Shown one piece after another: positions 55,806-64,000 of a DNA stretch of 64,000 nucleotides. Under the pieces are notes generated by a model. It made no database searches. It worked only from the letters and a program-made list of their open reading frames with translations, and was not told the origin of the DNA. Where the stretch lies: assembly GCF_014697025.1 (NCBI RefSeq), contig NZ_JACJRC010000004.1, positions 178,924 through 242,923 on the forward strand, given 5' to 3'. Numbering within the stretch: position 1 is the stretch's first letter; each line of letters begins with the position of its first letter. Source of the stretch: Alkalinema sp. FACHB-956. GTDB taxonomy: Bacteria; Cyanobacteriota; Cyanobacteriia; Leptolyngbyales; Leptolyngbyaceae. Both the position numbers and the translations under genes were made by a program.

Positions 55806-55889
55806 AGGGTAGCGCCTCTCCTGTAGCGATAGTTGCAGCGAGTTATCATTGCAGCGAGTGCTGGTTTCGCGAGTGCTAGTTGTCGCTAG
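55806..55889. other. Start of shc upstream region, repeats only
   Basis: This begins the 549-base stretch between the SH3 gene and shc. Short imperfect repeats of the GCAGCGAGT type occur, and no gene is seen. An ORF at 55902-56114 (minus) has no ribosome site and overlaps a palindrome. Confidence 0.5.
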
Positions 55890-55917
55890 CTACAATTACC
55901 GCTAGCGATAATTGTAG
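55890..55917. repeat. Near-perfect palindrome upstream of shc
   Basis: CTACAATTA-C-CGCTAGCG-A-TAATTGTAG is a 28-base palindrome with one mismatched pair and the core CGCTAGCG. It is 320 bases ahead of the first shc leader copy. Confidence 0.7.
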
Positions 55918-56187
55918 CGATGGTGGGATATTTTCAGTATGACAGTTGTTGCCTGGGACAGGGCGTGTTTGCAGCGAATCTTCAAGAATGATCGGGCGTA
56001 AGCTGACTGATTGGCAAAACCTATAATTTTGCCATTGCTATAATTTCGCCACTGATTTTCATGTCTGGTTTCCACAGCCCCTAAGCCCCTAGTTTTTACA
56101 TCACCTAGGTGCATGGGTTTCAGTGTACCTGGTAGCTATCTCTCCCTGGATGCCCCTAAATGTAGATGTCTACGATCGCCGATCCTC

Positions 56188-56421
56188 GTTAAAACGGATG
56201 CAAGAAGCGATCGAGCCATCCTGGTAAAATCAGGGGCATGTTGAAACCCTCAGTCCCAACCCCTATGCAACTTCAAGACCGACCCAGTAAATCCCAGAGT
56301 CCTTGTTAAAACGGATGCAAGAAGCGATCGAGCCATCCTGGTAAAATCAGGGGCATGTTGAAACCCTCAGTCCCAACCCCTATGCAACTTCAAGACCGAC
56401 CCAGTAAATCCCAGAGTCCTT
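56188..56421. repeat. 117-bp perfect tandem duplication over the shc start
   Basis: Copy one is 56188-56304, copy two 56305-56421, identical by eye. Each includes GTTAAAACGGATG, the leader, the ATG TTG AAA start and the first 22 codons. The offset is a multiple of three, but a TAA (56307-56309) at the joint closes the upstream copy. Confidence 0.95.
56238..56309 (+). CDS. 23-codon upstream ORF from duplicated shc start
   Basis: The first copy of the duplication contains an ATG equal to that of shc and reads 22 shc codons, then one Cys codon and TAA at 56307-56309. Its product would be the first 22 residues of the cyclase plus Cys. It is probably not functional, but it could act as an upstream ORF competing with shc translation if both lie on the mRNA. 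Confidence 0.4.
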   Translation: MLKPSVPTPMQLQDRPSKSQSPC

Positions 56422-58343
56422 TAGAAACTGCGATCGCGGCCAGTCAGAACTATTTACTTTCCCTGCAAACCCAGGAAGGTTACTGGTGGGCACTGCTCGA
56501 ATCCAACGTGACGATTACCGCAGAAGCTGTCCTGCTGCACAAGATTTGGGGCACCGATCGCATCCGTCCCATGGATAAGGTGGAAACCTACCTGCGTAAT
56601 CAGCAACGGGAATCCGGTGGCTGGGAGCTGTATTACGGTGATGGCGGAGATCTGAGCACCTCCGTGGAAGCGTACATGGCGCTGAAGCTATTGGGCGTTT
56701 CAACCGAGGATCCCGCCATGGTCAAAGCCCGACGGTTTATCTTGTCCAAGGGCGGGGTGACGAAGACGCGGATTTTCACCAAAATGCATTTGGCGCTGAT
56801 CGGCTGCTATGACTGGCGGGGATTGCCCTCAATTCCGCCTTGGATCATGCTACTGCCAACGGAAATTTCGCCCTTTACGATCTATGAAATGTCCAGTTGG
56901 GCGCGGGGCAGTACGGTGCCCTTGCTGATTGTGTTTGACCAAAAACCGGTGTGGTTGGTGCAGCCTGCGATTACCCTAGACGAACTCTACGTGGAAGGCG
57001 TGACGCGGGCCAAGTTTGAACTGCCCACCCAGGGCGATTGGACGGATGTGTTTGTCTGGGCCGATCAAGCCTTTAAGGTGGCGGAGGAACTGAATTTAGT
57101 GCCCTTTCGCAGGGAGGGACTGAAGGCCGCAGAACAATGGATTCTGGAACGCCAAGAAGCTACGGGCGATTGGGGTGGCATCATTCCCGCAATGTTGAAT
57201 TCGCTTTTAGCCTTGAAAGCCTTAAATTACGCGGCCAGTGATCCGATCGTGGTGCGGGGACTGGCAGCGGTCGATCGCTTTGCGGTGGAGACGGCGGAGG
57301 AATACTGGGTGCAGCCCTGCGTGTCTCCGGTGTGGGATACGGCCTTGGTCATGCGATCGCTGGTGGATTCTGGGCTGGAGGCCGATCACCCCGCTTTGCA
57401 AAAAGGTGCGCAGTGGTTACTGGATAAACAGATTTTGGATTACGGCGATTGGATGGTGAAAAACCGCAAAGGAATGCCGGGGGGATGGGCCTTTGAATTT
57501 GAAAATCGCTTTTATCCTGACGTGGATGATACCGCTGTCGTGGTCATGGCGTTATTGCAGGTGAGAATGCAAGATGAAGCTGTGAAGCAACAGGCCGTCA
57601 AACGGGCGGTGGATTGGATCGCTACGATGCAATGTAAACCCGGTGGCTGGGCGGCCTTTGATTTGGACAACGATCAGGATTGGCTGAATCTGGTGCCCTA
57701 TGGGGACTTGAAGGCGATGATCGATCCCAATACGGCGGATGTGACGGCGCGGGTGTTGGAGATGATGGGTAACCTTCAGGCGCAGATGCCCGGAATTGCT
57801 CTGCAAACGGTCTTGAATGAGCCGCAAATCCAGCGTGGGTTAGATTACCTCATCCAGGAGCAGGAACCGGAAGGCTGTTGGTACGGGCGTTGGGGGGTGA
57901 ATTACATCTACGGCACGGCGGGGGTGTTAGCAGCCTTGGCCACGATAGCGCCGACCCGCTATCGATCGGCCATGACGCGCGGGGCCCAGTGGCTGGTGGG
58001 TTGCCAGAATGCCGATGGGGGCTGGGGCGAAACCTGTGAAAGCTATAAGGATCGCCGCTTGATGGGGCAGGGGGACAGTACCGCTTCCCAAACGGCCTGG
58101 GCTGTCATCGGGCTGTTAGCGGCGGGGGAAGCCACGCAGAACTTTGCCACAGAAGCGATCGAACGGGGGGTGCAGTACTTGCTGACCACCCAGGGAAGCA
58201 ATGGCGCATGGGAGGAAGTTTGGTTTACGGGGACGGGATTCCCGCAGCATTTCTATTTGAAATATCACCTGTATTACCAGCATTTCCCGCTGACGGCGTT
58301 GGGACGCTATCAAGCTTGGCAACAGAAACAAGCGCTGTTGTAG
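56355..58343 (+). CDS. shc: Squalene-hopene cyclase
   Basis: The 662-residue full-length cyclase has the catalytic DVDDTA (residues 389-394, centre of the protonating DxDD) and many QW motifs (for example GGWELYYGD, GGWAFEFENRF, GGWAAFDLDNDQDWL, GCWYGRWGVNYIYG, NADGGWGE). It turns squalene into hopene, precursor of hopanoid membrane lipids, as a monotopic membrane enzyme. The start is the ATG at 56355 in the second copy of a tandem duplication. It ends five bases before a convergent glycosyltransferase-like gene. Confidence 0.97.
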   Translation: MLKPSVPTPMQLQDRPSKSQSPLETAIAASQNYLLSLQTQEGYWWALLESNVTITAEAVLLHKIWGTDRIRPMDKVETYLRNQQRESGGWELYYGDGGDLSTSVEAYMALKLLGVSTEDPAMVKARRFILSKGGVTKTRIFTKMHLALIGCYDWRGLPSIPPWIMLLPTEISPFTIYEMSSWARGSTVPLLIVFDQKPVWLVQPAITLDELYVEGVTRAKFELPTQGDWTDVFVWADQAFKVAEELNLVPFRREGLKAAEQWILERQEATGDWGGIIPAMLNSLLALKALNYAASDPIVVRGLAAVDRFAVETAEEYWVQPCVSPVWDTALVMRSLVDSGLEADHPALQKGAQWLLDKQILDYGDWMVKNRKGMPGGWAFEFENRFYPDVDDTAVVVMALLQVRMQDEAVKQQAVKRAVDWIATMQCKPGGWAAFDLDNDQDWLNLVPYGDLKAMIDPNTADVTARVLEMMGNLQAQMPGIALQTVLNEPQIQRGLDYLIQEQEPEGCWYGRWGVNYIYGTAGVLAALATIAPTRYRSAMTRGAQWLVGCQNADGGWGETCESYKDRRLMGQGDSTASQTAWAVIGLLAAGEATQNFATEAIERGVQYLLTTQGSNGAWEEVWFTGTGFPQHFYLKYHLYYQHFPLTALGRYQAWQQKQALL

Positions 58344-58348
58344 TGCAA

Positions 58349-61243
58349 TCAGGGGGTTTTGGCAGGGGAGGACTTCGATCGGGTTAAATAGCCCTGTCCT
58401 TCCTGCCAAGCTTGGATGAGGTGCCCTTGCATCAAATGGGCGATCGCGTTTAATCCATGGAGTTCAGGGAGTTGATTATTTAATTGCAAGGCGGGTTGTA
58501 AGACGGATTCGGCGGCTTTGCCTCGAAAGTCGTAGAGATTGACAAATGCTAAGTAGGCGTAGGCGTTAGGATTTTGACTATCCAACTCTACGACCCGTTG
58601 CATGGCCGCGATCGCGTCTTTAACATCCCGTTGCAACACTTGGGTTAATCCGTAGGTGTAGGCGAGTTGGGCGTTTTTGGATTCCTGCTGCAATCGGTAG
58701 GCGATCAGTTTTTCGGATTGCTTGAGGTAATCCTGGATGGCATCGTAGAGATTAAGTTGCCCCACTTGATTAAATACCCGATCGATGCCTTGTAAGCCCT
58801 TGGGAAGCTGGGTGGAGGCGAGGCGCAATTGCGTTAGGGGATCGAGTTCGGGGGCGGGGGTGGGGCTGGCGGTAGGACTGACGGTGATTTTGACGGTGGG
58901 GATGGCGATCGGTTGGCTGGCGAGGGTGGCGCGATCGAGGTAGATGGCTTCTAAAACGTAGGTGCCGCTGGCGTTGGCGGGGGGAAGCATGGCCAGGGTT
59001 TCTGTCACTTGCACCAAAGTATCTGGAGTGAGGGAAGAGGATTGCAATCGTCCTAGGCCGATGCCATGGTCGTGGAGCCAACGATCGGCGGGTGGGGAAG
59101 ACGCGGGAACAGGGGGATTTGGTTTGATGGGGGTGGGTTGCTTTTTGTTGCCTGAATTATTGTCGGAGTTGTTGTCTGAATTGTTGCCTGAGTTGTTGCT
59201 GATTGGCTTGGCTTGGGTATTCTCGGTTTTGTTGCTTTCTTTGGGATTTTTAGGTTCTTCGATGCGTTTCCACGTTAACGCGACGAGGCCCGATCGGAGT
59301 TTGTCCCAGGAGCCGAGCCACTGATATTCTACGGGGACGGGTTGATTGGGGGGGACGATCGCGGGGGTGGTAACTTTGGTGAGTTGGATGGATCGGATGA
59401 GTTGGCTGGGGTTGGTGAAGGTGAGAGGATTGATGAAGAGCTCGATCGTGGGTTTAGTGCGGTGGTAGAGGCGGAGGTTGCTGCCGTCGGGCATGGCCCA
59501 GGCTTGGACGACTTGGAAGTTGGGGGTTGCGTTGGCGCTGGTGGCGGGCTGCTCGATTTGTTGCATCAAGCTGGAGAGGGCTTCGGGTTTGCGGATTGCG
59601 CCTTGGTTGCCGGTTTTGGTCACGTACCAATCCAGCGATCGGCTGTCTTGCCAGACTTGTTTGGGGTTTGCGCCGACCTGCCGTCCGTAGATTTGGAAGT
59701 TTTGCAGGGTGCCGAAGTAGTTGAGGTTGTGTTGGTTGAATTCTGGCAGGGAGGGGAGGACGCCGATCGTGTGGCGCAGGTGGGGGGCGGTTTGGAGGAC
59801 GGTGTTGATCACGTCTTGCTGGTGCCAATTTTTGCGCCCGGATTCGGGGTTGATGCCTGCCATACCGGGGACGATCGGGAAGAGGTTGGTCAGCATTAAT
59901 GCAGCCATGATTGCGGCGGTGCCCCAGCGGAATTCCCACAGGTATCGCGGAAAGACGACTAAGCCTTGGGTCAGTAGGAGGGCGACGATCGGCAGGGCGG
60001 GGGTGAAGTAGCGCAGGTCTTTATTGACGTTGAGGGAGCAGAGGAGGTAGGCTCCAGCGACAAAGATGAGCAGCCAACGGGTCGATCGCCACCAGCGTTG
60101 GTAGCGTTCTTGGCGGGTGATTTTATCGAGGGTTTCCTGGAGGGTTCCTGGAACTAGGGTGACGACTCGTTTGCCATAGAAGACTAGCCCGGTGATGGCG
60201 ACGAGTAGGAGGGGGTAGGTGACGTGGGCGGGGAGGAGTTGGAGGTAGTAGGTCCAGGCGGCGATCGTGTTGAGGGGGGGATCGCCTTCTGCGATCGCGG
60301 AGGCAACGGTGGCGCGTTCGCCGGAGGTGAGGATGATGAGCCAGTTGGTGCGATACCAGGGATAGGCAACCCAGACTGTAACGATTAATCCAAGAATCAG
60401 TTGGATGAATGCAATCCAATGGCGTTTGAAAATGGTTGTGACAACGGTATAGAGAATGGGGGTGAACAGGAAGAGGGCAACGGTCTGTTTGGTCATGAAG
60501 GCGAGACCGAGGGTGATGCCGAAGCCGATCGCTTTGGCCCAGGGGGAGGTGAGGCTACGGTGTAGGGTTTGTTGGAGGAATGGCCCGATTTGTGACCCTT
60601 GGATGTTGGGGAAGGGGATGCGTTTTTGGGTTTTGGTGGTTTCTAGGAATTGGCGGAGGTTTTTGATTAAGGTGATGGCGTCTTCGGGTTGGGGTGTGGA
60701 GGTGTGGGAGGGGGGAAGGGGGGGGGATTGCGGAGGATTTACGGTTGTCCACCATAGGGTCAGGGTGAACATTGTGAGGGCGGTCATGGCGATGATCGGG
60801 TGATCGATCATGTAGTGGAGCCGATGGGGATATAGTCCTGGCAATAGAAGGGTGATTGCGGCTGACCACAGTCCGATTTCGGTGGTGAAGAGGGTGGTGC
60901 CAATGCCGTAGATGGACAGAAGGAGGATGGCGCTGAAGAGGAGGTTGACGAGGGTGGAGGAGGCGATGCCTGTGCCGAAGCTGTTGAGGAAGGGGACGGT
61001 GCTGATGTAGACGAGGGGGGGAATTTTGGAGGAGAGGAGCCAGAGGCTAGTCCACCAGTCGGGGTTGAACCAGTTGGGGGTTTGTAGGGCTTTCCAGTAG
61101 TTCATGGCCCCGGTGAGGTAGTCGGCCTGATCCCACTCTGGAATGGGTTGGAGGGTGGTGAGCCAAGCCCGATCGACGATCGCGCTCAGTAACCAAATGC
61201 TGAACAGTATGGCTGTTTGTTTTATCCACCGCTGCTGAATCAC
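58349..61243 (-). CDS. GT39-like (ArnT/PMT superfamily) membrane protein with TPR tail
   Basis: The 964-residue protein begins with a large multi-helix membrane part of roughly 450 residues. It carries the acidic EWDQADYL near residue 36, as in lipid-linked sugar transferases of the PMT/ArnT type, and a 'PHRLHYMIDHP' stretch. A Thr/Asn-rich segment (NNSD repeats) and a C-terminal TPR-like region (IAAMQRVVELDSQNPNAYAYLAFVNLYDFRG) follow. It would transfer a sugar from a lipid carrier on the outer face of the membrane. Start is GTG. Ends five bases from shc. Confidence 0.75.
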   Translation of the reverse strand: MIQQRWIKQTAILFSIWLLSAIVDRAWLTTLQPIPEWDQADYLTGAMNYWKALQTPNWFNPDWWTSLWLLSSKIPPLVYISTVPFLNSFGTGIASSTLVNLLFSAILLLSIYGIGTTLFTTEIGLWSAAITLLLPGLYPHRLHYMIDHPIIAMTALTMFTLTLWWTTVNPPQSPPLPPSHTSTPQPEDAITLIKNLRQFLETTKTQKRIPFPNIQGSQIGPFLQQTLHRSLTSPWAKAIGFGITLGLAFMTKQTVALFLFTPILYTVVTTIFKRHWIAFIQLILGLIVTVWVAYPWYRTNWLIILTSGERATVASAIAEGDPPLNTIAAWTYYLQLLPAHVTYPLLLVAITGLVFYGKRVVTLVPGTLQETLDKITRQERYQRWWRSTRWLLIFVAGAYLLCSLNVNKDLRYFTPALPIVALLLTQGLVVFPRYLWEFRWGTAAIMAALMLTNLFPIVPGMAGINPESGRKNWHQQDVINTVLQTAPHLRHTIGVLPSLPEFNQHNLNYFGTLQNFQIYGRQVGANPKQVWQDSRSLDWYVTKTGNQGAIRKPEALSSLMQQIEQPATSANATPNFQVVQAWAMPDGSNLRLYHRTKPTIELFINPLTFTNPSQLIRSIQLTKVTTPAIVPPNQPVPVEYQWLGSWDKLRSGLVALTWKRIEEPKNPKESNKTENTQAKPISNNSGNNSDNNSDNNSGNKKQPTPIKPNPPVPASSPPADRWLHDHGIGLGRLQSSSLTPDTLVQVTETLAMLPPANASGTYVLEAIYLDRATLASQPIAIPTVKITVSPTASPTPAPELDPLTQLRLASTQLPKGLQGIDRVFNQVGQLNLYDAIQDYLKQSEKLIAYRLQQESKNAQLAYTYGLTQVLQRDVKDAIAAMQRVVELDSQNPNAYAYLAFVNLYDFRGKAAESVLQPALQLNNQLPELHGLNAIAHLMQGHLIQAWQEGQGYLTRSKSSPAKTP
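59147..59194. repeat. In-frame 12-nt repeat encoding NNSD/NNSG
   Basis: Four imperfect 12-base units start at 59147, 59159, 59171 and 59183. They encode the Asn/Ser repeat in the periplasmic linker of the GT39-like protein. Confidence 0.8.
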
Positions 61244-61602
61244 GCTCTCGCCCTAGGAACCACGATCACCCTTAACTTATACCACTTTGGGGTTTTTGGG
61301 TGAGTGGGCAGGGGGAGCGGGGCTGTAGTACTGATCAATGAATTGATTATGAGGTTGCCGATCGCCGCTTTCGTCACCTGCCAGCGATCGCGCAGAATTG
61401 GAGCTAGTTCGATCGTCTGCCCTAGCCCCATAAAACCTCGATCTCACATCGATAATCCCATTCTACGCCCCCGCCTCAACCTGCCAAAAATTACCCGATG
61501 TGTCTTTAGAAGGTTCGATAAAAAAGCCACTATCGACTTAGTGAACCAGAGTGCTCACAGTGGTTGCGTAATCTTTTGACCGTACTTAGACCGCGCGGGT
61601 GG
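61244..61602. other. Intergenic region, no gene seen
   Basis: About 360 bases lie between the ABC exporter (ending at 61603) and the GT39-like start. No gene, terminator or repeat was recognised. Confidence 0.4.
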
Positions 61603-63420
61603 CTAGCGAATCCCGGATTGGACGCGCCAGAGTTTGGCGTAAATGCCTTGCCGATCGAGTAAGGCTTCGTGGGTGCCCTGTTCGGCAATTTGCCCCTGCT
61701 CAATCACGTAGATGCAGTGGGCGTGGCGAATCGTGGATAGGCGATGGGCGATCGCGATCGTGGTGCGGTTTTGGGTGATGTAGTCGAGGGATTTTTGGAT
61801 GGCGGCTTCGGTTTCGTTGTCTACGGCGGAGGTGGCTTCATCCAGGATGAGGATGGGTGGGTCTTTCAGGAGGGCGCGGGCGATCGCGAGGCGTTGGCGT
61901 TGGCCGCCGGAAAGCTGTTGGCCCCGTTCGCCAACGATCGTGTCGTAGCCGTGGGGGAGTTGCATGATGAATTCGTGGGCTTCGGCATGTTTTGCGGCTT
62001 GAATAATCTCTTCGGGGGTACGATCGAAGCTGCCGTAGGAAATGTTTTCGGCAACGGTTCCGTGGAAGAGAAAGACATCCTGACTGACCCAGCCGATGCA
62101 ACGCCGCAGGTCACGGATTTGTAAATCGCGAATGTCGATGCCGTCTAATAAAATCTGTCCTTCTTGGAGTTCGTAGAAGCGTAGGAGGAGTTTGACGAGG
62201 GTGCTTTTGCCGGAGCCGGTGACGCCGACAACGCCGATCGTTTTGCCTGCGGGAATGTGTAGGTTGAGTTGGGTCAGGGCATTTTTGCGACCTTGGTAGG
62301 CGAAGGAGAGATTGCGAAACTCTAGTTCGCCTTTGACTTGGTAGGGTAGGAGCGATCGTTGGCCGGAGGGGATGGTGATGGGGGTATCCAGCAGGTTCAT
62401 GACGCGGTTAATGGAGGCCATGGCTCTTTGGTATTGATCCATGGTTTGGCCGAGGCGGGTGAAGGGCCAGAGCAGGCGTTGGATGATGAAGACCATGAAA
62501 CCGTAGGTTCCGACGGAAAGGGCTCCGTTGGCTGCGGCGAGGCCACCGAGGAAGAGGGTGGCGGTGAAGCCGATCAGGATAATGAAGCGAATCAGGGGAA
62601 TGAAGGCGGCGCTGAGGGCGATCGCTTGGCGGTTGCTTTGGCGGTAGGCTTCGCTGTCATCGGCGACGCGATCGGATTCGTAGTCTTCGGCGGTGAAGCT
62701 TTTGATGGTGGCGATGCCGGAGAGGTTATTGGCGAGGCGGCTGTTGATGAATCCGGCTTTTTCGCGGACGTTGGCGTAACGGGGGGCGAGTCGTTTTTGG
62801 AATGCGATCGAGCCAATGAGAATAAATGGAATGGGAAACATGGCCAACCATGATACGGCAGGCGCAAGGGCAATGAAGGTGCCACCGACGAAGAGAACGG
62901 TGGTGAAAAATTGCAGTAATTCGTTGGCTCCGCTATCGAGGAAGCGTTCGAGTTGGTTAATGTCGTCGTTGAGAATGGAGAGTAAGCCGCCGGTGCTGCG
63001 TTCTTCAAAGAAGCTGAGTTCTAGGTTTTGTAAGTGGTTGTAGGTATCTAGGCGCAGTTCGTGTTGGAGGGTTTGGGCGAGTTCGCGCCAGAGCCGATCG
63101 AAGGCGTATTCAAACAGCGATTCCAAGCCCCAAATGACGAGGGTGAGGATGGATAAAAGGGTGAGTTGTCCGGTGATGCTGGTGATGCCGAGGTTGGCGA
63201 TGAGGGAGGCGTCGCGTTTGACGACGATATCGACGGCCATGCCGATCAGGTAGGGGGGCGCAAGGTCGAAGATTTTGTTGAGGATGGAGCAGGTGCTGGC
63301 GGCCCAGATTTGCGATCGGTGGCGGCGGCTGTAGCGCAGGAGTCGTTGCAGGGGATGGTGTTTGGTAGAGGCAACCATGGCGGGTCGGGTGGATGTGTGA
63401 GGAAGATGGGTTTGTAACAT
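61603..63420 (-). CDS. ABC exporter, fused permease and ATPase
   Basis: This 605-residue half-transporter has six hydrophobic helices in the N-terminal 330 residues (e.g. [19 protein letters not shown]), then a nucleotide-binding domain with Walker A VTGSGKST, the signature [10 protein letters not shown], Walker [11 protein letters not shown] and the H-loop in AIAHRLS. It dimerises to export a lipid, peptide or drug. MsbA-like in layout, but the substrate is not assignable. An in-frame ATG at 63378 is an alternative start. Confidence 0.93.
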   Translation of the reverse strand: MLQTHLPHTSTRPAMVASTKHHPLQRLLRYSRRHRSQIWAASTCSILNKIFDLAPPYLIGMAVDIVVKRDASLIANLGITSITGQLTLLSILTLVIWGLESLFEYAFDRLWRELAQTLQHELRLDTYNHLQNLELSFFEERSTGGLLSILNDDINQLERFLDSGANELLQFFTTVLFVGGTFIALAPAVSWLAMFPIPFILIGSIAFQKRLAPRYANVREKAGFINSRLANNLSGIATIKSFTAEDYESDRVADDSEAYRQSNRQAIALSAAFIPLIRFIILIGFTATLFLGGLAAANGALSVGTYGFMVFIIQRLLWPFTRLGQTMDQYQRAMASINRVMNLLDTPITIPSGQRSLLPYQVKGELEFRNLSFAYQGRKNALTQLNLHIPAGKTIGVVGVTGSGKSTLVKLLLRFYELQEGQILLDGIDIRDLQIRDLRRCIGWVSQDVFLFHGTVAENISYGSFDRTPEEIIQAAKHAEAHEFIMQLPHGYDTIVGERGQQLSGGQRQRLAIARALLKDPPILILDEATSAVDNETEAAIQKSLDYITQNRTTIAIAHRLSTIRHAHCIYVIEQGQIAEQGTHEALLDRQGIYAKLWRVQSGIR

Positions 63421-64000
63421 ACCACGATCGATCCGTTCCTGGCATCCTATCTAGTTTACAAATAGGTTCGACTTGAGGATTTTAGGTTCGACTTGAGGAT
63501 TTGTATTTCAGAAGTTCGAATTTGAGATCCACAAGGAATTTCAAGAATTTATAATTTTCATCACTAGGGTTGACTTTCTCCCTGGTTTCTTCGTAAGCTT
63601 ACTTGCCATAGCGATCGCCATGGACATCCTTCTTTGGGTTGACAGGTTGGCATGAAGCGTGGGGTCGCTGGGATCCTGAAAATTTAGGGCACTACTCGGG
63701 ATTGGTGACACAACCCCAAGTAGCTATTCCCCCTCGCTGTCCTAGCAGCAAGGCGGCTTGATGAGGATTTTAGCATCTGACCGAGCCACTCTTGTTTGTG
63801 ATGTCAAACGGGGTGGCTCTAAATTTTTGGGCTTTCTTCCGCCCTCATCCCCGGCCCTTCTCCCACACGCAGGCTACCGTGTACACACAAGTCAGGGGAA
63901 AGTCATTTTCCAACCTAAGAAAATGCCTTCAAACCGTTGTAGACCCTTGACGATCGTCACAACACCAGGGGGACGCTGCGAGGGATAGCCAGACCATCCC
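63421..64000. other. Non-coding right edge with 20-nt direct repeat
   Basis: Two identical 20-base units (63463-63482 and 63483-63502, core TAGGTTCGACTTGAGGATTT) lie in the leader of the ABC gene. The remainder, to the window end, shows no convincing gene; an ORF at 63758-63988 has random-looking composition and no ribosome site. Confidence 0.6.

Noticed and set aside
55902..56114. Minus-strand ORF of 70 codons upstream of shc
   Set aside because: Overlaps a palindrome and short repeats, has no ribosome site, and contains no recognisable domain.
63758..63988. Plus-strand ORF of 76 codons at the right edge
   Set aside because: Pro/Ser-rich random composition, no ribosome site, no family resemblance.

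Overview
The window comes from a cyanobacterial chromosome. It carries phycocyanin genes (cpcB, cpcA, two cpcC rod linkers, cpcD), psbA for photosystem II D1, a CO2-hydration protein fragment, CmpR/NdhR-type and RbcR-type LysR regulators, the ferredoxin-thioredoxin reductase variable chain, a chorismate lyase of the plastoquinone route and a squalene-hopene cyclase. The octamer GCGATCGC (HIP1) and its CGATCG core recur throughout, as in many cyanobacteria. No rRNA, tRNA, CRISPR array, prophage or intact insertion sequence was recognised. The left edge cuts a gene; the right edge is non-coding.

Layout. 1-6 kb: end of a ChpX/CupA-like gene, a FAS1 protein, a CO2-type LysR regulator, a sugar epimerase, a GNAT-like protein and a PEP-CTERM surface protein. 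6-18 kb: an alpha-oxoamine-synthase-fold enzyme, two proteins of unknown function, the DUF3285-ybeY-dgkA-trpG run, a Tat-exported MBL-fold protein, Uma2, pepP, moeB, chorismate lyase and a 37-residue membrane micro-ORF. 18-27 kb: recG, a MITE-like hairpin, an FAD oxidoreductase and a lipid-flavoured group (acyltransferase, fatty acid hydroxylase, Mpo1-like protein, amidohydrolase). 27-35 kb: a zinc-ribbon Ser/Thr kinase with a PstS-like protein, RbcR, an unknown gene plus a 2Fe-2S ferredoxin, an FAD monooxygenase and an SDR. 35-47 kb: secA, the cpc operon (minus strand, cpcB-cpcA-cpcC2-cpcC1-cpcD), two response regulators and psbA. 47-64 kb: purQ/purS, a Zur-like regulator, SPFH/NfeD, a zinc-ribbon PP2C phosphatase, ftrV, a GNAT, a diheme cytochrome c, an SH3 protein, squalene-hopene cyclase, a GT39-like membrane protein and an ABC exporter.

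Working together. The cpc genes and psbA supply light harvesting and the D1 subunit. The CO2-uptake fragment and the two LysR regulators belong to inorganic carbon supply and fixation control. FtrV and the ferredoxin handle electron distribution. The HpnA-like epimerase and squalene-hopene cyclase may serve hopanoid lipids. The kinase and the PP2C phosphatase share the same N-terminal zinc ribbon and could be partners.

No complete new system is obvious, but several signals deserve attention. There are many unrelated short tandem repeats (12-20 nt units, often exactly 15 nt), most of them touching stop or start codons. A 117-bp perfect tandem duplication covers the leader and start codon of the squalene-hopene cyclase gene. 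A perfect 25-bp-arm hairpin lies behind secA. A multi-domain response regulator has Asn at its first phosphoacceptor position. A micro-ORF with a perfect Shine-Dalgarno sequence lies at 17405-17518.
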